DNA of 64,000 nucleotides. It comes from Pterobdella sp. o SKG-2022 (taxonomy: Eukaryota > Annelida > Clitellata > Hirudinida > Piscicolidae). Shown in pieces: positions 46,191-59,000 of this stretch. Location: positions 1,249,061 to 1,313,060 of the forward strand of contig OZ038326.1 in the NCBI GenBank assembly GCA_964035795.1, in the 5' to 3' direction. How positions within the stretch are numbered: the first letter of the stretch is position 1; the number at the start of each line of letters is the position of its first letter. The notes beneath the pieces were generated by a model. That model saw only the letters and a list, made by a program, of their open reading frames with translations. It made no database searches and was not told where the DNA came from. The position numbers were made by a program, and so were the translations under genes.

Positions 46191-49100
46191 CTGAATACAA
46201 ATTAAACTTCAACTACTAATCAGAAAAACATGAAAATTTATTTTGAAAATCTTCTTTTGACTATATGATACAAGAGGTACTTTATAAATGAGACATTTTT
46301 AAGAAAGCATTGAAAAGTATTTATGAAAACATTATTTTTTCATCTTTTTTATAAAAAGTTTTTTGCATAATAAATAAAAATGAGATACTGCTAATTTAAT
46401 GGAAACTTCAAAATCCATAAACTTAAACACTCTCCAAAAACAGTGAAACTCGAAAAAAAAAGTTAAAAAACTAGCAAAAAAGCACAATTTCGGAATAAAA
46501 AAATAATTTCTCAATGATTTAAAGCAGTAACATTAATGTAGTGACCTGATTTCACTCGGAACTTTTCTAGTTGACATTTATCAAGTCTCATTAAGCCCTT
46601 GAGTTCCAAATGCATTTATTAGTTGAAATTGATTTTTACCTCTATTTCATGTGTCTTCTTGGAATAAAATGCATTTGCAATTTTTTAGAGCTTTGAGTAT
46701 TTTTATGTTTGAAATACATTTAATCGATTTTAATTGTAATAAAAGTCATTTCAAGCAATTTGAAGCTGAAACTTTAATGCAGTGAGATAGTTACAGAATA
46801 TATTTCAAAAAACAAGAAAAAAATGGTTATAATCATATTAAAAATGAGACAACGAGTAAAAAGATAAAGATGAGAATGTATATAGAAATCTTTGACGAAT
46901 GTGCCATTAAATGTAACTTCATAGACTCGGAATGAATTGAAATATCACGTTTTTATGAAAAAAACTTTATCAATTTCGATTTTTTTTTAGTTTTTGATTA
47001 ATTAATAATGAAAACAAATACTTCGTGAAATTCCAAAAATCTTTGTCAAAAAATTTTTTTTCACAAAGGTTCATAAAAAAAATTAATGATAACACACGAG
47101 TATTCCTTTTTTTGCTTTTGACTAGATAATTTTCTTAGCAACAATAATGATGACAATGCTTTAAACAATTTTTCCAAGTTTTATTTTGTCTTTTCGATTT
47201 GAAATTTTTTTTCAGTGTTTCTCATAGAATTCATTTTTTTCTTGGTTTATAACAACAGAGAAAATTGCTGAGGTCTATCTCTTCTTTTCCTTCTATGTTG
47301 ATAATTTCCTAAACATTAATGTAAATAATCCATCAACAACTTTTAATATTGGAAAAGAATTTGTTTAAAAATTCAATTTAAAAATTATTTTCATGGATTA
47401 TTTCTTATTTGCCAAGCAAAAATTTTATTGTTCTTTTAAATGAATTTAAAAATATTGTTTTGAAAAATTAATAAAATTAGTTTCAAAAACATTTTAAACT
47501 TTAATAAATATTTAAAATTGAATTTTTCAGTATTTCTGCTAAAAAATATTAATGGAGAAACAGTTTAGGGTAGATAAATAAACCTATCATTGTTTCATCC
47601 TTTGCTCATTTCATTTAAAATAAAGATAATTCTTCGAATATTAAGTTTTATTTTCAAAAATTGATCAATTTCTTATTATTGTTTCCTTAAGAATTAAACA
47701 CAGATAAGCAAGGAGCATTCAAAAGTAATATATGGTACAAGCCCTTGTGTCAAATAACAATACCTTTGGGATTTTTTTTTTGATCGAATTTAATTTAGCA
47801 GTTTTCAAAACTAAGAAACGCACATAAGCATTTAAAATAAGAAACAATCGACTAAAACATCAAAATGGTTGCCACTCCTCAAACCCCTCAAACACTCGCC
47901 GTAAAAAAATCCAATAAAATTATCCTACCTCAGGGCTAGCTGCAGATTACAAAAACGCATTATTTTTGTTTTACACAATATAATAAAACATTCGAAAGGC
48001 TGAGATAAGTGTCATGTTTTTGGGAGGTTAAAGTTGGGTTGGCTCTGGGGTTAGGAACCTCTGGCTTATGTATGTTTCTAATTTATAAAATTCCAATATT
48101 CTCTTTTTTAGTGGTATAAAATCTATTTTTGTTTAAAAATATAAAAAAAAACAGAAATTCTTATCGAAGATATTTTTGTTTAACATTTTAAAAGAAGATG
48201 TTTAGGATTATGGCTACCTGAATTACTAATTAATTTTTAATTAATTTTGTTATATGCATTCAGTTAGATTATAAAACTCTCATGAACTAATTTTGGTTTT
48301 TTTGTCAATTAAATTTATTATGAAAACCTCATATAAATTCTTGATTTTTTAATAAAATTTTGGCGCGAAATTTCATTTATTTTCAATTTTTTAAAAGTTT
48401 TACCTCTAAAAATGAATTTTTAACAAATTAAAATTGTTTTGCATTGTTTAGTTCTGAAGTTCAAAATTTTTTCACGTTGAGTAAATTTTCTTCTTGGGTT
48501 TTAACAAAGTAAACTTTTATAATGAAAAATTTTTTTATAATGAATAAGTTTTCAAAATACACTTCAAGAAATTAACTAAAAGCTTTGATAAGTAAAATTT
48601 TATCATATTTCATTTGCTTTTAAGTTGAATCATTACCTCTCAATTTTGATCCCATCCTCTTCAAATTGGTTTCAGATAATTTTGTTGATAGTGAATGACT
48701 CTAATTATTTAAAATTATTTTTTAAAATCTGTAATTTCCTAGATGTCTGGAAGATTATTTGAAAAATAACAAGTTTCAAAGCTTTAATTCAAAATTTCGT
48801 CTCAAAAAAACAATATATCCGATATAATCTCAAAAACTTTTCATGTTTCGACTCTAGAATGTAACTGTTTTTACAAAAATTATTTCTAAGAGTAGAATTT
48901 TCGACAAGTTTGATTATTTATGAATCATTAAAACTAAAAATATATATTCTTCAAAATGCATGCAAAAAGAGCCATCATTTGTTTGTGAATATGTATTTGA
49001 AAAACGCAGCCAATGGAGAATGTTTCATAGGAAGTAATAACTCTAAACTTTTGTTTCGAATACATTTTTTTCTTTCTAAATTTTAATTTGTCTAATTTTA

Positions 49101-49495
49101 GTTTGAAACTTATTCCAACTGTTGCTCGAAAGTAATTTTTTGAATTTTTTAAAAATTGGGTTTTTATGATTTTATTGATGCTGAATTTTAAAAAAATAAT
49201 GTTTTTCGTCCATTTAAACACTTATTTTCCAATTTTAGTTGTCCAAAATCAGCTTATTTGCTTAAATTTTTAGAAATTTAAACATTATTTATAAAAACTC
49301 CACTTCAAAATTGCTAATATATTTTTTCAGTTTATATTATATTAATATTTCTAGTTTTTTGGTCTTTTTCAGGTAATTTTTTTCAAATCTACTTCTTTGT
49401 AAATAAGCTTATTTTTTTCAACCAATATTCATTACTCCAAATTTATCTTCAAGTATTTTTTAAAGGTTTGAAAATTTCAATGCAGGCTATGAAAC
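46191..49495. other. AT-rich sequence between exon-like islands
   Basis: Very AT-rich; probably intronic. Nothing else is seen. Confidence 0.5.
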
Positions 49496-49629
49496 CTCAG
49501 TCAAACTTTTTGGCTCATTGCCTGTATTCTCAAGCTCAGTCAACCTGCCTATCTGGAGAATTTTTCTACTACCAAACATACTCATGAACCGCTCTCTGGC
49601 TTCAACTAGACCAACCAGGCACTTACAAA
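49496..49629 (-). CDS. Exon-like segment, unidentified protein
   Basis: It reads CLVGLVEARERFMSMF, GSRKILQIGRLTELEN and TGNEPKSLTE, with donor GAG|GTTTCA and acceptor AACCAG (or AAG at 49622). It could belong to the same minus-strand gene as the exons at 45.7-46.2 kb. No family recognised. Confidence 0.45.
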
Positions 49630-50334
49630 CTGGTTTTTATGTAGTGTTTTTCTCCATAAAATCTCACGTCTGCCTTCATAGTTCAAAAACTCTTGAAATG
49701 CATTTAAACCACAATTTTTTCACATTTTTAGGCTTTTTAAAAGTAAAATCGCGCGTTCCATAAATCATGTAATGAAATAATAAAAATCATAAAAATAACC
49801 ATAATAATAATAATGATAACAATAATCGAATAGCTTAACTGAAGTATTTGAAAGTTAAAACAAAAATATTTTAAAATGTATTTTGCAGGTTGAACTAAAC
49901 TTTATTTAAATTATATTTTTCTTATATTCTTCATTACATAACTTCAATAAAATGTTCTCAGAGCTTACAGCTAAAACAAAAACAAGGGATGATGAATTAG
50001 TTTAAGCAAGTTGAGATTTTATCATTCAAAAAAATATCCTCATTAATGAAAAGAAATGGACTCCACTGTTCTAAAATTATAAAAAAAATTTTATGTATTA
50101 TATTCTCATCAACCTTTCAATGGAAAATACATTTAGTTATAAAAAAACTCTATTCTAACAAAAAATAAATCGATAAATATTTAAAATAATTTTTACCTAA
50201 TGGTTAGTTCATAAAAAATTAATTTCTTTTTATTTCAAAATTAAACTGAATAAAAACAGTCTTAAAAAAAAGAACGTGTTGCGGCATAAAATGCACCGGG
50301 ATACAACTATTTAATAATCAAATTCTGCACAAAC

Positions 50335-50375
50335 CTTGCCAGAAACCTTGTGTTTTCCAATTCTCTAGTGCATTT
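50335..50375 (-). CDS. Small exon-like island, 41 bases
   Basis: A T-rich tract ending GTATTTTGCAG is followed by 41 bases reading KCTRELENTRFLA in phase 0, then the donor AAG|GTTTGT. That donor is identical to the one of the LRR gene's exon 1. Partner exons are not identified. Confidence 0.35.
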
Positions 50376-53126
50376 CTGCAAAATACAAAAAAACTTTTAG
50401 CAAAAGCTTTTAACTTTTTTTTAAAAGCTGTTTGTAAAAAATAATGCCCAAATATTGATATATTTTTGAATCATCTCAAAAAAATATGACATAGGTATTT
50501 TCTTTTCTATCGTTCAAGTGTACTTTACTTTTCGCTCAAGTATAAATTTGTTTGTGAAATATTACATTGAAATAACAAAAAAACTTGGCATTATTAAAAT
50601 ATTTCTTCGAACTTGAAAAAGTTCTTTTTTCAAATTAGACTGAGTGAGATATATTTCACAAAGGAAGCAGGAATAATAGCTGTGAGCAAAAAGAACTTGA
50701 AATCGGGGATGAAGAAATAAGAAAAAACACGCTTCACTATCGTTTATTATTAAAAAAATTTCCAAGTTGTCGCAATTTTTGAGTAATTATAAACTTTTTC
50801 TTCGGTTTTTGAAACATTTTCATTATATTTTCTCATCAACTAATGGAATGCTTCAAAGTTTTGAATTGAAACTCAAAAGTTCACATGAAAATTTTTGAAA
50901 TCTTTTGATCAAAAAATATGGGTTTTTGTCTGTCAAATAAATATTATGTACTAGTTTGGAAAAGTTGTACACTCAAGTCAAGCTCCAACTAACTCATATG
51001 TTTCTATTTAGAATACACCTTTCATCTTAGGAACCTGACGAAGCTTTGCTCATATAAATTGGAATATTGGCGTGTTTTTTATTATAATTTCAGAAATATT
51101 TTGCACAGGTATCGTTCTGAAAGTTTGGATGATTTTTACTTTTTTTTTCAATTAAAAAAAATTGAGATGTATTTCTCAAAACTTTGTCGTAATTTTTCAA
51201 TTTAATTAAGTTTCTAAACTTTATTTTAAACTTAAAAAAGCATGAAAGTTTATGTTGTTTTAACTAATAAAATCAATTTGTCAATTAATCATATAGAGTC
51301 TCATAACTTTCTGTTTTGCATGAAAAAACGATTAATAATATTTTGAGTTTTTTCTCATTTCTAACAATGATTTGCCTCAGCAAGTTTCAACATTGACTTG
51401 TCTTTGATGAAAACTCAGAGAAGATTGATTGAATCAAATTTTTGAGTTTTAAAAGTTGAAATGTTTTGGAGATGAAAATGTTGAAACGAAATTTATAAAT
51501 TTTGTTTGAATAAAAATTTTTTTTTGATTTTATAATAATAATTTTTTATTTGTTCATCATTTGAATGGTCCAAATCTTTTTATATTTTATTATCCAAATT
51601 GCTCAATTTAATATTATCATAGCATTTAAATTAAATTTTTAGAAATTGATAAAACTTTTGTGTAACTTGTTTTAAAAAAACAAAAAAAATGATTCTAGAG
51701 ACATCATGGTAATGAAACAATGCCAACAAATGTACACTATTTTCTCCAAATAACTTCAAAAACTTTCTGTCATTATTACATTAAATAACTCTTCCAGGTG
51801 ATATTAATTCTTTGATTAACATAATAAAATTGTTCCATTTTTTGATTTTATATCTCAATTTTAGAATTTTTTCTGACAAAGCTTGTTTATCAATTTTTCA
51901 GTAAATATAAATGTTTGAAGGCTTCATCTTACAGCAATTATAACACAACATAGATACACAATCTTTCCATATGTTCGAAACACAAGTTTAAAAAATAATT
52001 TTGGAATTTTCTACTAGATTCCAGAAATCATTGTTTTGATAAGAAATTTCAAACAGGGGTGTTAACAAGATTTATCTCCATGTTATTCATACGTTTAATT
52101 TTTTTGACATTAATTTATAAAATGATAAAATAGAATTCTTTATGTTCGCTTAGTTATTATGTTATATATTAATTTTTAAATGAATTAAATCTTGATCAAA
52201 ACTCAAAATAAAAAACCTGATATGTAATTTAAGGTTATTATTTTGTATGTATATAATTCAAGATAATTATATTGTAGATTGCCTGCAACTTCATCTATCA
52301 AGTCTTCAACAAGCCGCTATGCAACCAATCTATTTATAATGCATAAATGCGTCATAATTATCCAGTTTTTTAAGTTTTATTCTTTGTTTTATGGTTTTAA
52401 TTTGCTTCACTATGATTCATTTAAAGTTTCATTTTAATTTTTGAAATTTGAAAACATGTTATAAAACGTTAATTTCTATAACTGAATAAAACTGCGATCT
52501 TAAAAAAATTAACCAAAACTCAATTTTTCAGACATCTCTAAAAAAAATATACTTTTCATCTCACATCTTTTGAGCTCTAAAAAACGAAAGACCAATGTTA
52601 TCAATTTTAAAAAATCAATCAGCTGAAAATTCTTATTCAAACTTTTATTTCTCAAATAATTCCAATGAAAATTGAATATTTTTCGTTTTCAACAGCGAGA
52701 ACTTCATCAAAAATATGTTAAATAAACTGCATCTTAGTGTCAAATCCATTTATAAATTGAGAAAAGTGATAAAACATATTAGCTCAGCGCTAATTACAAA
52801 GTTGCACAGAACTACTGTGAATTTTAAAAAATTTGATAAAACTGAACTTTTTCTTTGACGATACCTATAGGCAAAAGTATTAAAATTGAGAAAACGTATT
52901 TTACCAGTATTTTCGAAACTGGTCATTTTTATATATTTACTGAGACGGTTTGAACTAATTCAAGTTGAGAATTGAATTCAAAGTAATTATTTAGCTTGAA
53001 TAAACTTAAAAAGTAGAATAAAAAATCTAAGGTTTCATCTATTTCTCTTCATTCATTAAAATATTTTTGCTCTTACTTTCTTGAGCGAATAAGACAATTT
53101 ATAAAAGGTCTGAACCATCTAAGCAC

Positions 53127-53184
53127 CCATGAGGGGATAGTTTGATGAAGATAAAGATGAGACGAGTCTTTGCTCGTATAGTGT
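53127..53184 (-). CDS. Small exon-like island, 58 bases
   Basis: Acceptor CTTTTCCTTCAG, donor ATGG|GTGCTT. It reads TLYEQRLVSSLSSSNYPLM in phase 0. It lies close to, and on the opposite strand from, the 53.3-54.8 kb candidate gene. Family unknown. Confidence 0.28.
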
Positions 53185-53344
53185 CTGAAGGAAAAGCTTC
53201 TAATTTAGGCCTTAGCAGTTTTATAAAATTTGAATTAATTTTTCGTTATAATTTGAATTTTAGAACTCGAAGTTGCTCCAAAATATTCATCAATGAGGAT
53301 AATTGCTTTCATGTTTGGAAAAATGAAATTCTTTGCACAAGAAG

Positions 53345-53435
53345 ATGAGTAATGAGATCGCTCAGTTTAATTATGATTCGATTTACAAGAAACACAGAGA
53401 CCCTTCTAAAATCCCACAATTCATTTCCAAATCAG
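53345..53435 (+). CDS. Candidate small gene, exon 1
   Basis: Starts with ATG, 30 codons plus one base, donor TCAG|GTTAGA. The composition contrasts with the surrounding AT-rich DNA. Confidence 0.55.
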
Positions 53436-54837
53436 GTTAGAAGCCAAATTTTTTTCACTTTTAAAAATGAAAAATTTAGAAAAACTTTAAAAACTTCAGT
53501 TCATTAAAAATCCTAAAAATCTAGAGTACAAATATTTCTCCAACTATCCACATACTCTGTATTTTCCTTCTTTTCTCCAATTTTGAAGTAAATAATGAAA
53601 ACGACAGAGTTATAATGCTAAAGATGATAAAGCTGCCAGTATTATAAAAAGATAGTGAAATATAAGGATTGACGGATGGGTGAACTGATAGAAAATTTGA
53701 TTGATTGACAAGGCAAAAAAAGCCGAAATTAATACACTTTTCGCGGATTTTGGGATTATAACCGCCAAATACTATTCAATTAATACCTAGATTACTTTAT
53801 CAATGAAAGCTGAAAATTTGATATGCACGACGCAATTTTTTTTAAATTAAAATTTTTTACGTTTCAAAAATTCTAATGCTTTTGCAAAAACTTCATAATT
53901 TCTTATCTTTTTCATATTTTCTCAGATGTGACAATGAGGGAATAAAATGTTTGAAGAGTTTTGTTGGTAAAAAAAAAATTGTGCGATTATAAATATCCCT
54001 GTTATCAATCAGCTTTTGGAACCAACTTTGCAATCAATTAGTTCTTCGTTTCATTAATTTTGTCTCATTGTTGCCAGCTTTCTTTCAAAATAGCTACACT
54101 CCATTTTCTCTAAATGTGTTTTTAACAATGGTTTTTAATTCAAACTTTTATGCCTTAAAGTAACTAATTCAGTAAAAATCAGAGTCATCTTTTTTTACAT
54201 TAATGAACAAAAAAATTACAACGTAAAAGATTAATTCAAAATCAATAAAAAATAGTAAAACCAAGGGCGTATGTTGATGAAGTGAGAACTTATGTATATA
54301 AGACTTGGTCTTTGCAGTCAATTCATCTTTTTACGGATCGGCTTTTCTGTGTTGCAAGCATAAAACAGGCTTAAAAGACCCTTTAAACGACTATTTGCTA
54401 CGTTGATTCCCATCTTATCACCCATGTCATCATCTTCATCATTTTTATGCTCCTCTCTCTTTCAACTTTTTTTATTTCTAATCATATTAAATTTTTTATT
54501 TTTAAATTATTTTGAAATTATAATATGAAAATTTATTTAAATAGTTTTTAAGTTTTGTAAAAGTTTTTTTTTCTAATTTGAGAATTTTCAAGGTTATTTA
54601 CTGTTTTGAGAACATTTCTAATCCTTCTTAATACAATTCTTCCAACTTGAATTTCCTACAACAAAAAGCTTTATGGCTTTTTGCGAACGATTTTCAAATT
54701 AATAAATTTTAATCAAAAAATAATCACCATTAAAAATATTTTTCGAGTTTAAAGTAAAAAAATAAAAAAAACAGATTAATTGCTTGTCAGGGGCTGACAA
54801 GAGGCATTTGAAGTTTGAGGCAAGGGAGACGGCATGA
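53345..54837 (+). CDS. Three-exon candidate gene for a 73-residue protein
   Basis: Exons 53345-53435, 54318-54401 and 54791-54837. Borders are CAG|GTTAGA, TTTGCAG acceptor, TAC|GTTGAT and CTTGTCAG acceptor. All junctions are phase 1 and the reading frame stays open to a TGA. The product reads MSNEIAQFNYDSIYKKHR, DPSKIPQFISKSV, NSSFYGSAFLCCKHKTG, LKDPLNDYLLRADKR and HLKFEARETA. It is small, soluble, charged, and has no signal peptide. If intron 2 is not removed, a stop (54404) follows directly and gives 59 residues. I do not recognise a family. An upstream AG just before the ATG means the first exon could be internal. Confidence 0.55.
54318..54401 (+). CDS. Candidate small gene, exon 2
   Basis: 84 bases, acceptor GGTCTTTGCAG, phase 1 in and 1 out. 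It contains a CC pair. Confidence 0.55.
54791..54837 (+). CDS. Candidate small gene, exon 3 with stop
   Basis: Acceptor TTGCTTGTCAG, then 47 bases to TGA. The GC-rich island continues to about 54885 and is also open on the minus strand, so an alternative minus-strand exon here cannot be excluded. Confidence 0.45.
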
Positions 54838-56013
54838 TGAAGGAAGGATTCGAGTGGTCGGAGAAAGGCTTCTTGTTTCGAAGATTGAACTTTTTTATAA
54901 ACATCATTTTTTCATGCAAGATCTGATTATATTCATGAAAACATTTTTGTTAGGTTCGAACTTAAACATATCCGGAAAAACCATTTTTTCTAGAAACTTA
55001 TTATTAATTGATCAATATTAAATGAATGCCAATGATGTTGAAAATGGAAGTCACTTAATAAAATTGAGTGTTTGTAGATTTTCAAAAAAAATGAGCAAAA
55101 ACTCCAAAAATCTTCCACTTTTGCTTATAAAAAATTACTCGAAGAGAATGTTTTTCATGAATAATTAAGAAGCGTTTTATGTCGGAAACCTTAATCAAAA
55201 GATAACTTTTAAAATAGAGTTTTAAAAATTCATCTATGAAGCTTAATATTTGAGTAATTTACTGTAAGAAAAACTTAGATAACCATAGAACAGCCGACAG
55301 ATGTTAAAAGCAAAATTAAGCGTTTAACATGGGTGAGGTTTAAAAGTTGGAGAAGATCGCGGAAATTGCCGTGAAAAAGTATATTTTTTTATTTAATTTT
55401 TGAATTATTGTTTTTTTTATTTTATAATAACTTCAAAGTTTAAATTCCAATTTAAATAATTTTAAAATTGAAATCTTATTTTGAAAATTTAATAAAAAAA
55501 GTCATACTGAATTATTATAAAACCAACTTGACTAATCTGTTTTATGTTATCTCAACTTTTTAAAAAAATTTTCAGTGAAAAAGAGATACAAATTTTCAAA
55601 AAATATAAATATTTTGTTCAAATTACATTAAACATTCCTCAAAAATAATTTGTATAAACATAAGTAAATCTCATTGAACAAATCCACACGCTTTTTTAAT
55701 CATCAAGCTAATTAATTCAATTATTTTGCCACAGAATTTTTTCATCTTCATTACAACGCCTTAAAGCTCAGATCGACAAGTAATTCATACAAGCAGCTCC
55801 AACCATACTGAGTCTTTCAAGCTTATTAAAATATTATTTGAATGCACCCGACAGCCAGCATGCATAAAAGCAACTCACAATCCTTCCCCCTTCTTAAGTA
55901 GACCACTTCCACTTGCACCAAAATCAAAAAAATTCATTAAAAAGTTAGAGCAACTGTATAAAAGTAGCATGAGTCGCATACTTACCCGAGCACAAAATCA
56001 CTTATAACTGCAA

Positions 56014-59000
56014 ATGGGCCCAGAGAAAATAAAAATTGAAGAAGTAGAAGACATTGCTGAGCTAAAATGGCCATAAAATGTGAAAAAAAAAATAAATTGA
56101 AAAAATATTCAAAAAAAAATTAAAACACACAATAATAAAAAAATGAACAAAAACAAGAAAAAAAATAAAAAAAATCAGATAAAAAAAAAAAAAAAACAAT
56201 AGAAAAAATTAATAAAATTAAACAATAAAAACGAAGCGATAAATAAGCAAATTCAAGCTTGGAGCAGAACTGAATCTCCCAGCAGAAGTTAAGGCGGACG
56301 CTTGGTGATGTGAGGATCGTGAAATTAACAGTGATAAGTTTTATAGCGGCAGTCTTCTTATTTGTTAATCTCGTGTTTGTGGAGAGGCTAATTGAAAGGT
56401 CTGATGGTGTGTGTGTGTATTAAAAAAGTTTTAATTAGTTAAACTGGTAGCTTTTTGATGATGGTTATGTTTTATGATGAGTTTTTTTGGCATGAATTTT
56501 TGAACCTACAATTTTTTTCCATACTTCTATGTATGCTTTTTTTAATGATGATTTTTTAACGAATAAATTTTGATTTTGCATATCATGACAAATCACTATC
56601 CTCTTCACCATCATCATCGGCGTCATCAACATGAACACAAAAAACACACACACATTATAAACATAGTCATTACAAATTTTTAGATCATTGTTCATGAATG
56701 GAACAAATTAGCCATAAAAGTTTGTCCCTCAAACACGCTAATCTAGTCCACCATCATAAACTGCCATTTAATGGTGTGACTTGACACGAAAATGTTCAAA
56801 AAAAAACAAGTACAAATAATTCAAACTTTAAACTTTTTTTGAAATATTTGGCATGTGACTGAAAACTCAAAAAAAGCCCATAAATGAAAGTTTGCAACAC
56901 AAAAGTAGCACATTGCAAGACCCTATGGCGGTATAGAGTCGGATAAGAACTTAAAAAATTTCTCGACTGTATCAAAAATTGTAAATATTTATTTGAAAAA
57001 GGCAGTTTCTATCAGTGAGTTGAGTCTCATCACTGTTCTTTTGAGCGGGTTCTATGAAGGTCATTATGTGTATTTTCAGCACTAAAGGTTATTGGGACCC
57101 GCTTAACTTACGTTCATATTTTGAAAACATAACTAACATGTTTTGAAAATTAACAATTTTTGTTTTCTTAATTTGAGCTTCCAACTGGATACGATAATTC
57201 TAAGAATTTTGTGTATGAGAATGCTAAAAATAATCTTCTATTTTTTATTTTATCAATTTTAGTTTTTGAAAAGTTGAAATATAAAGAATAAAAAAAACAC
57301 TTTTGGAAAAATTTTTTTTTAAACAATTGAAACAAAAAAAATTACATGCATTTAAAATCTTATTTTGAAATAAGCTGGAAAAAAAATACTTGTAACATCA
57401 AAGATCCAAATAGCTGAAACTATTTTAAAGTTTTGTTTTTGAAAACAAAAACATGGCTATAAGATTAGGTTTCGTTGCTTGAATTACAAAAAGCTGCAAA
57501 TAATTGAAGTTTATCTAAAAAGATTTTTTAAATTTTGCTTCGAAAATTTGAAACTGAATTTTATGAAAAGAAAAGCGGGCATTCTTAATTAAGTATTAAT
57601 TTGGTTGAGTTATGCCACGTTAAATGGAGAGAATTCTAGCAAAAAACTTCAGAAAAAATTTTTTTTGAAAAATTCTAATTTATAAACTTATTCCATTTTG
57701 TGAACTTTTTCAAATCTATCTTTTCAAACGAGAAAACTCTAAATTAATTCTCATTTACTGAATAATTGCCACGCTGACCATCACGAAAAGAAAAATAGTC
57801 CTTAAGAAAACTTCAAATAAAATTCACTTTGAAAATTCAATTAAATAAATACAAAGTAAACTTAAAATTATTCAATCAATTAAAACTATCTTTCTATTGT
57901 ATACTGCCACGTAAATTATCCACTCACCCTCGACCATAAAAGTAAGATACTTCTTCCCAGCACTCTATGTGCGTCTCCAATTACCTCCTCCATTTTATAT
58001 CAACATGCACATGTACACACAAACATATATATGAAAATGTATGCATNNNNNNNNNNNNNNNNNNNNNNNNNNNNNNNNNNNNNNNNNNNNNNNNNNNNNN
58101 NNNNNNNNNNNNNNNNNNNNNNNNNNNNNNNNNNNNNNNNNNNNNNNNNNNNNNNNNNNNNNNNNNNNNNNNNNNNNNNNNNNNNNNNNNNNNNNNNNNN
58201 NNNNNNNNNNNNNNNNNNNNNNNNNNNNNNNNNNNNNNNNNNNNNNATTCATTTACTTATTTATTTATTCATTTACTTATTTATTTATTTATTTACTTAT
58301 TTACTTATTTATTTATTTATTTACTTATTTACTTATTTATTTATTTATTTACTTATTTATTTATTTACTTATTTATTTATTTATTTAATTATTTATTTAT
58401 TTATTTACTTATTTATTCATTTATTTACTTATTTATTTATTTATTCATTTACTTATTTATTTATTCATTTACTTATTTATTTATTTATTTACTTATTTAC
58501 TTATTTATTTATTTATTTACTTATTTACTTATTTATTTATTTATTTACTTATTTATTTATTTACTTATTTATTTATTTATTTACTTATTTGTTTATTTAT
58601 TTACTCATTTATTTATTTATATTTTTTTTATTCATCTATATATTATACACTTTGTGTAACTAACCTTTTCAAAAACTCATGATAATTGAGGTTAAAGGAA
58701 TGATGATTCTAACCAAAGCTTTAAGATGAGATTCAAATCAATGTATCTATAATACTCTCCATCTCAAACTCAAAATTAAATGAACAATATAATAATTGAA
58801 AATTCAAAGTTTGACTTTAGCATGAACATAAACAAAATAGTCACCAAATCAAGTGTCTTTGGCATCAGTCTTGTGTATAAGTCTTTGGTCTTCTGCTGCT
58901 AAGCTTGTTAGTGTTTTGTTGTTGATATTAAAATTGTTGCATTAAATGGTTTTACTTTTGAAGCTTTACCATGGGTGCTTTGAGAATTCAACGTTTTTTT

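Larger units (their letters stand above)
49630..53344. other. AT-rich sequence with two small exon-like islands
   Basis: Besides the islands at 50335-50375 and 53127-53184, I see only AT-rich DNA and a short AATAAT tract near 49790-49830. Confidence 0.45.

Noticed and set aside
52285..52345. Short open patches on both strands near 52.3 kb
   Set aside because: Splice borders poor on both strands and no partner exon.
55325..55380. Open minus-strand patch (FHGNFRDLLQLLN...)
   Set aside because: No splice acceptor or start codon upstream; several frames open.
57967..58663. ORFs running through the N gap and the TTTA array
   Set aside because: Translation of unknown bases and of a microsatellite.
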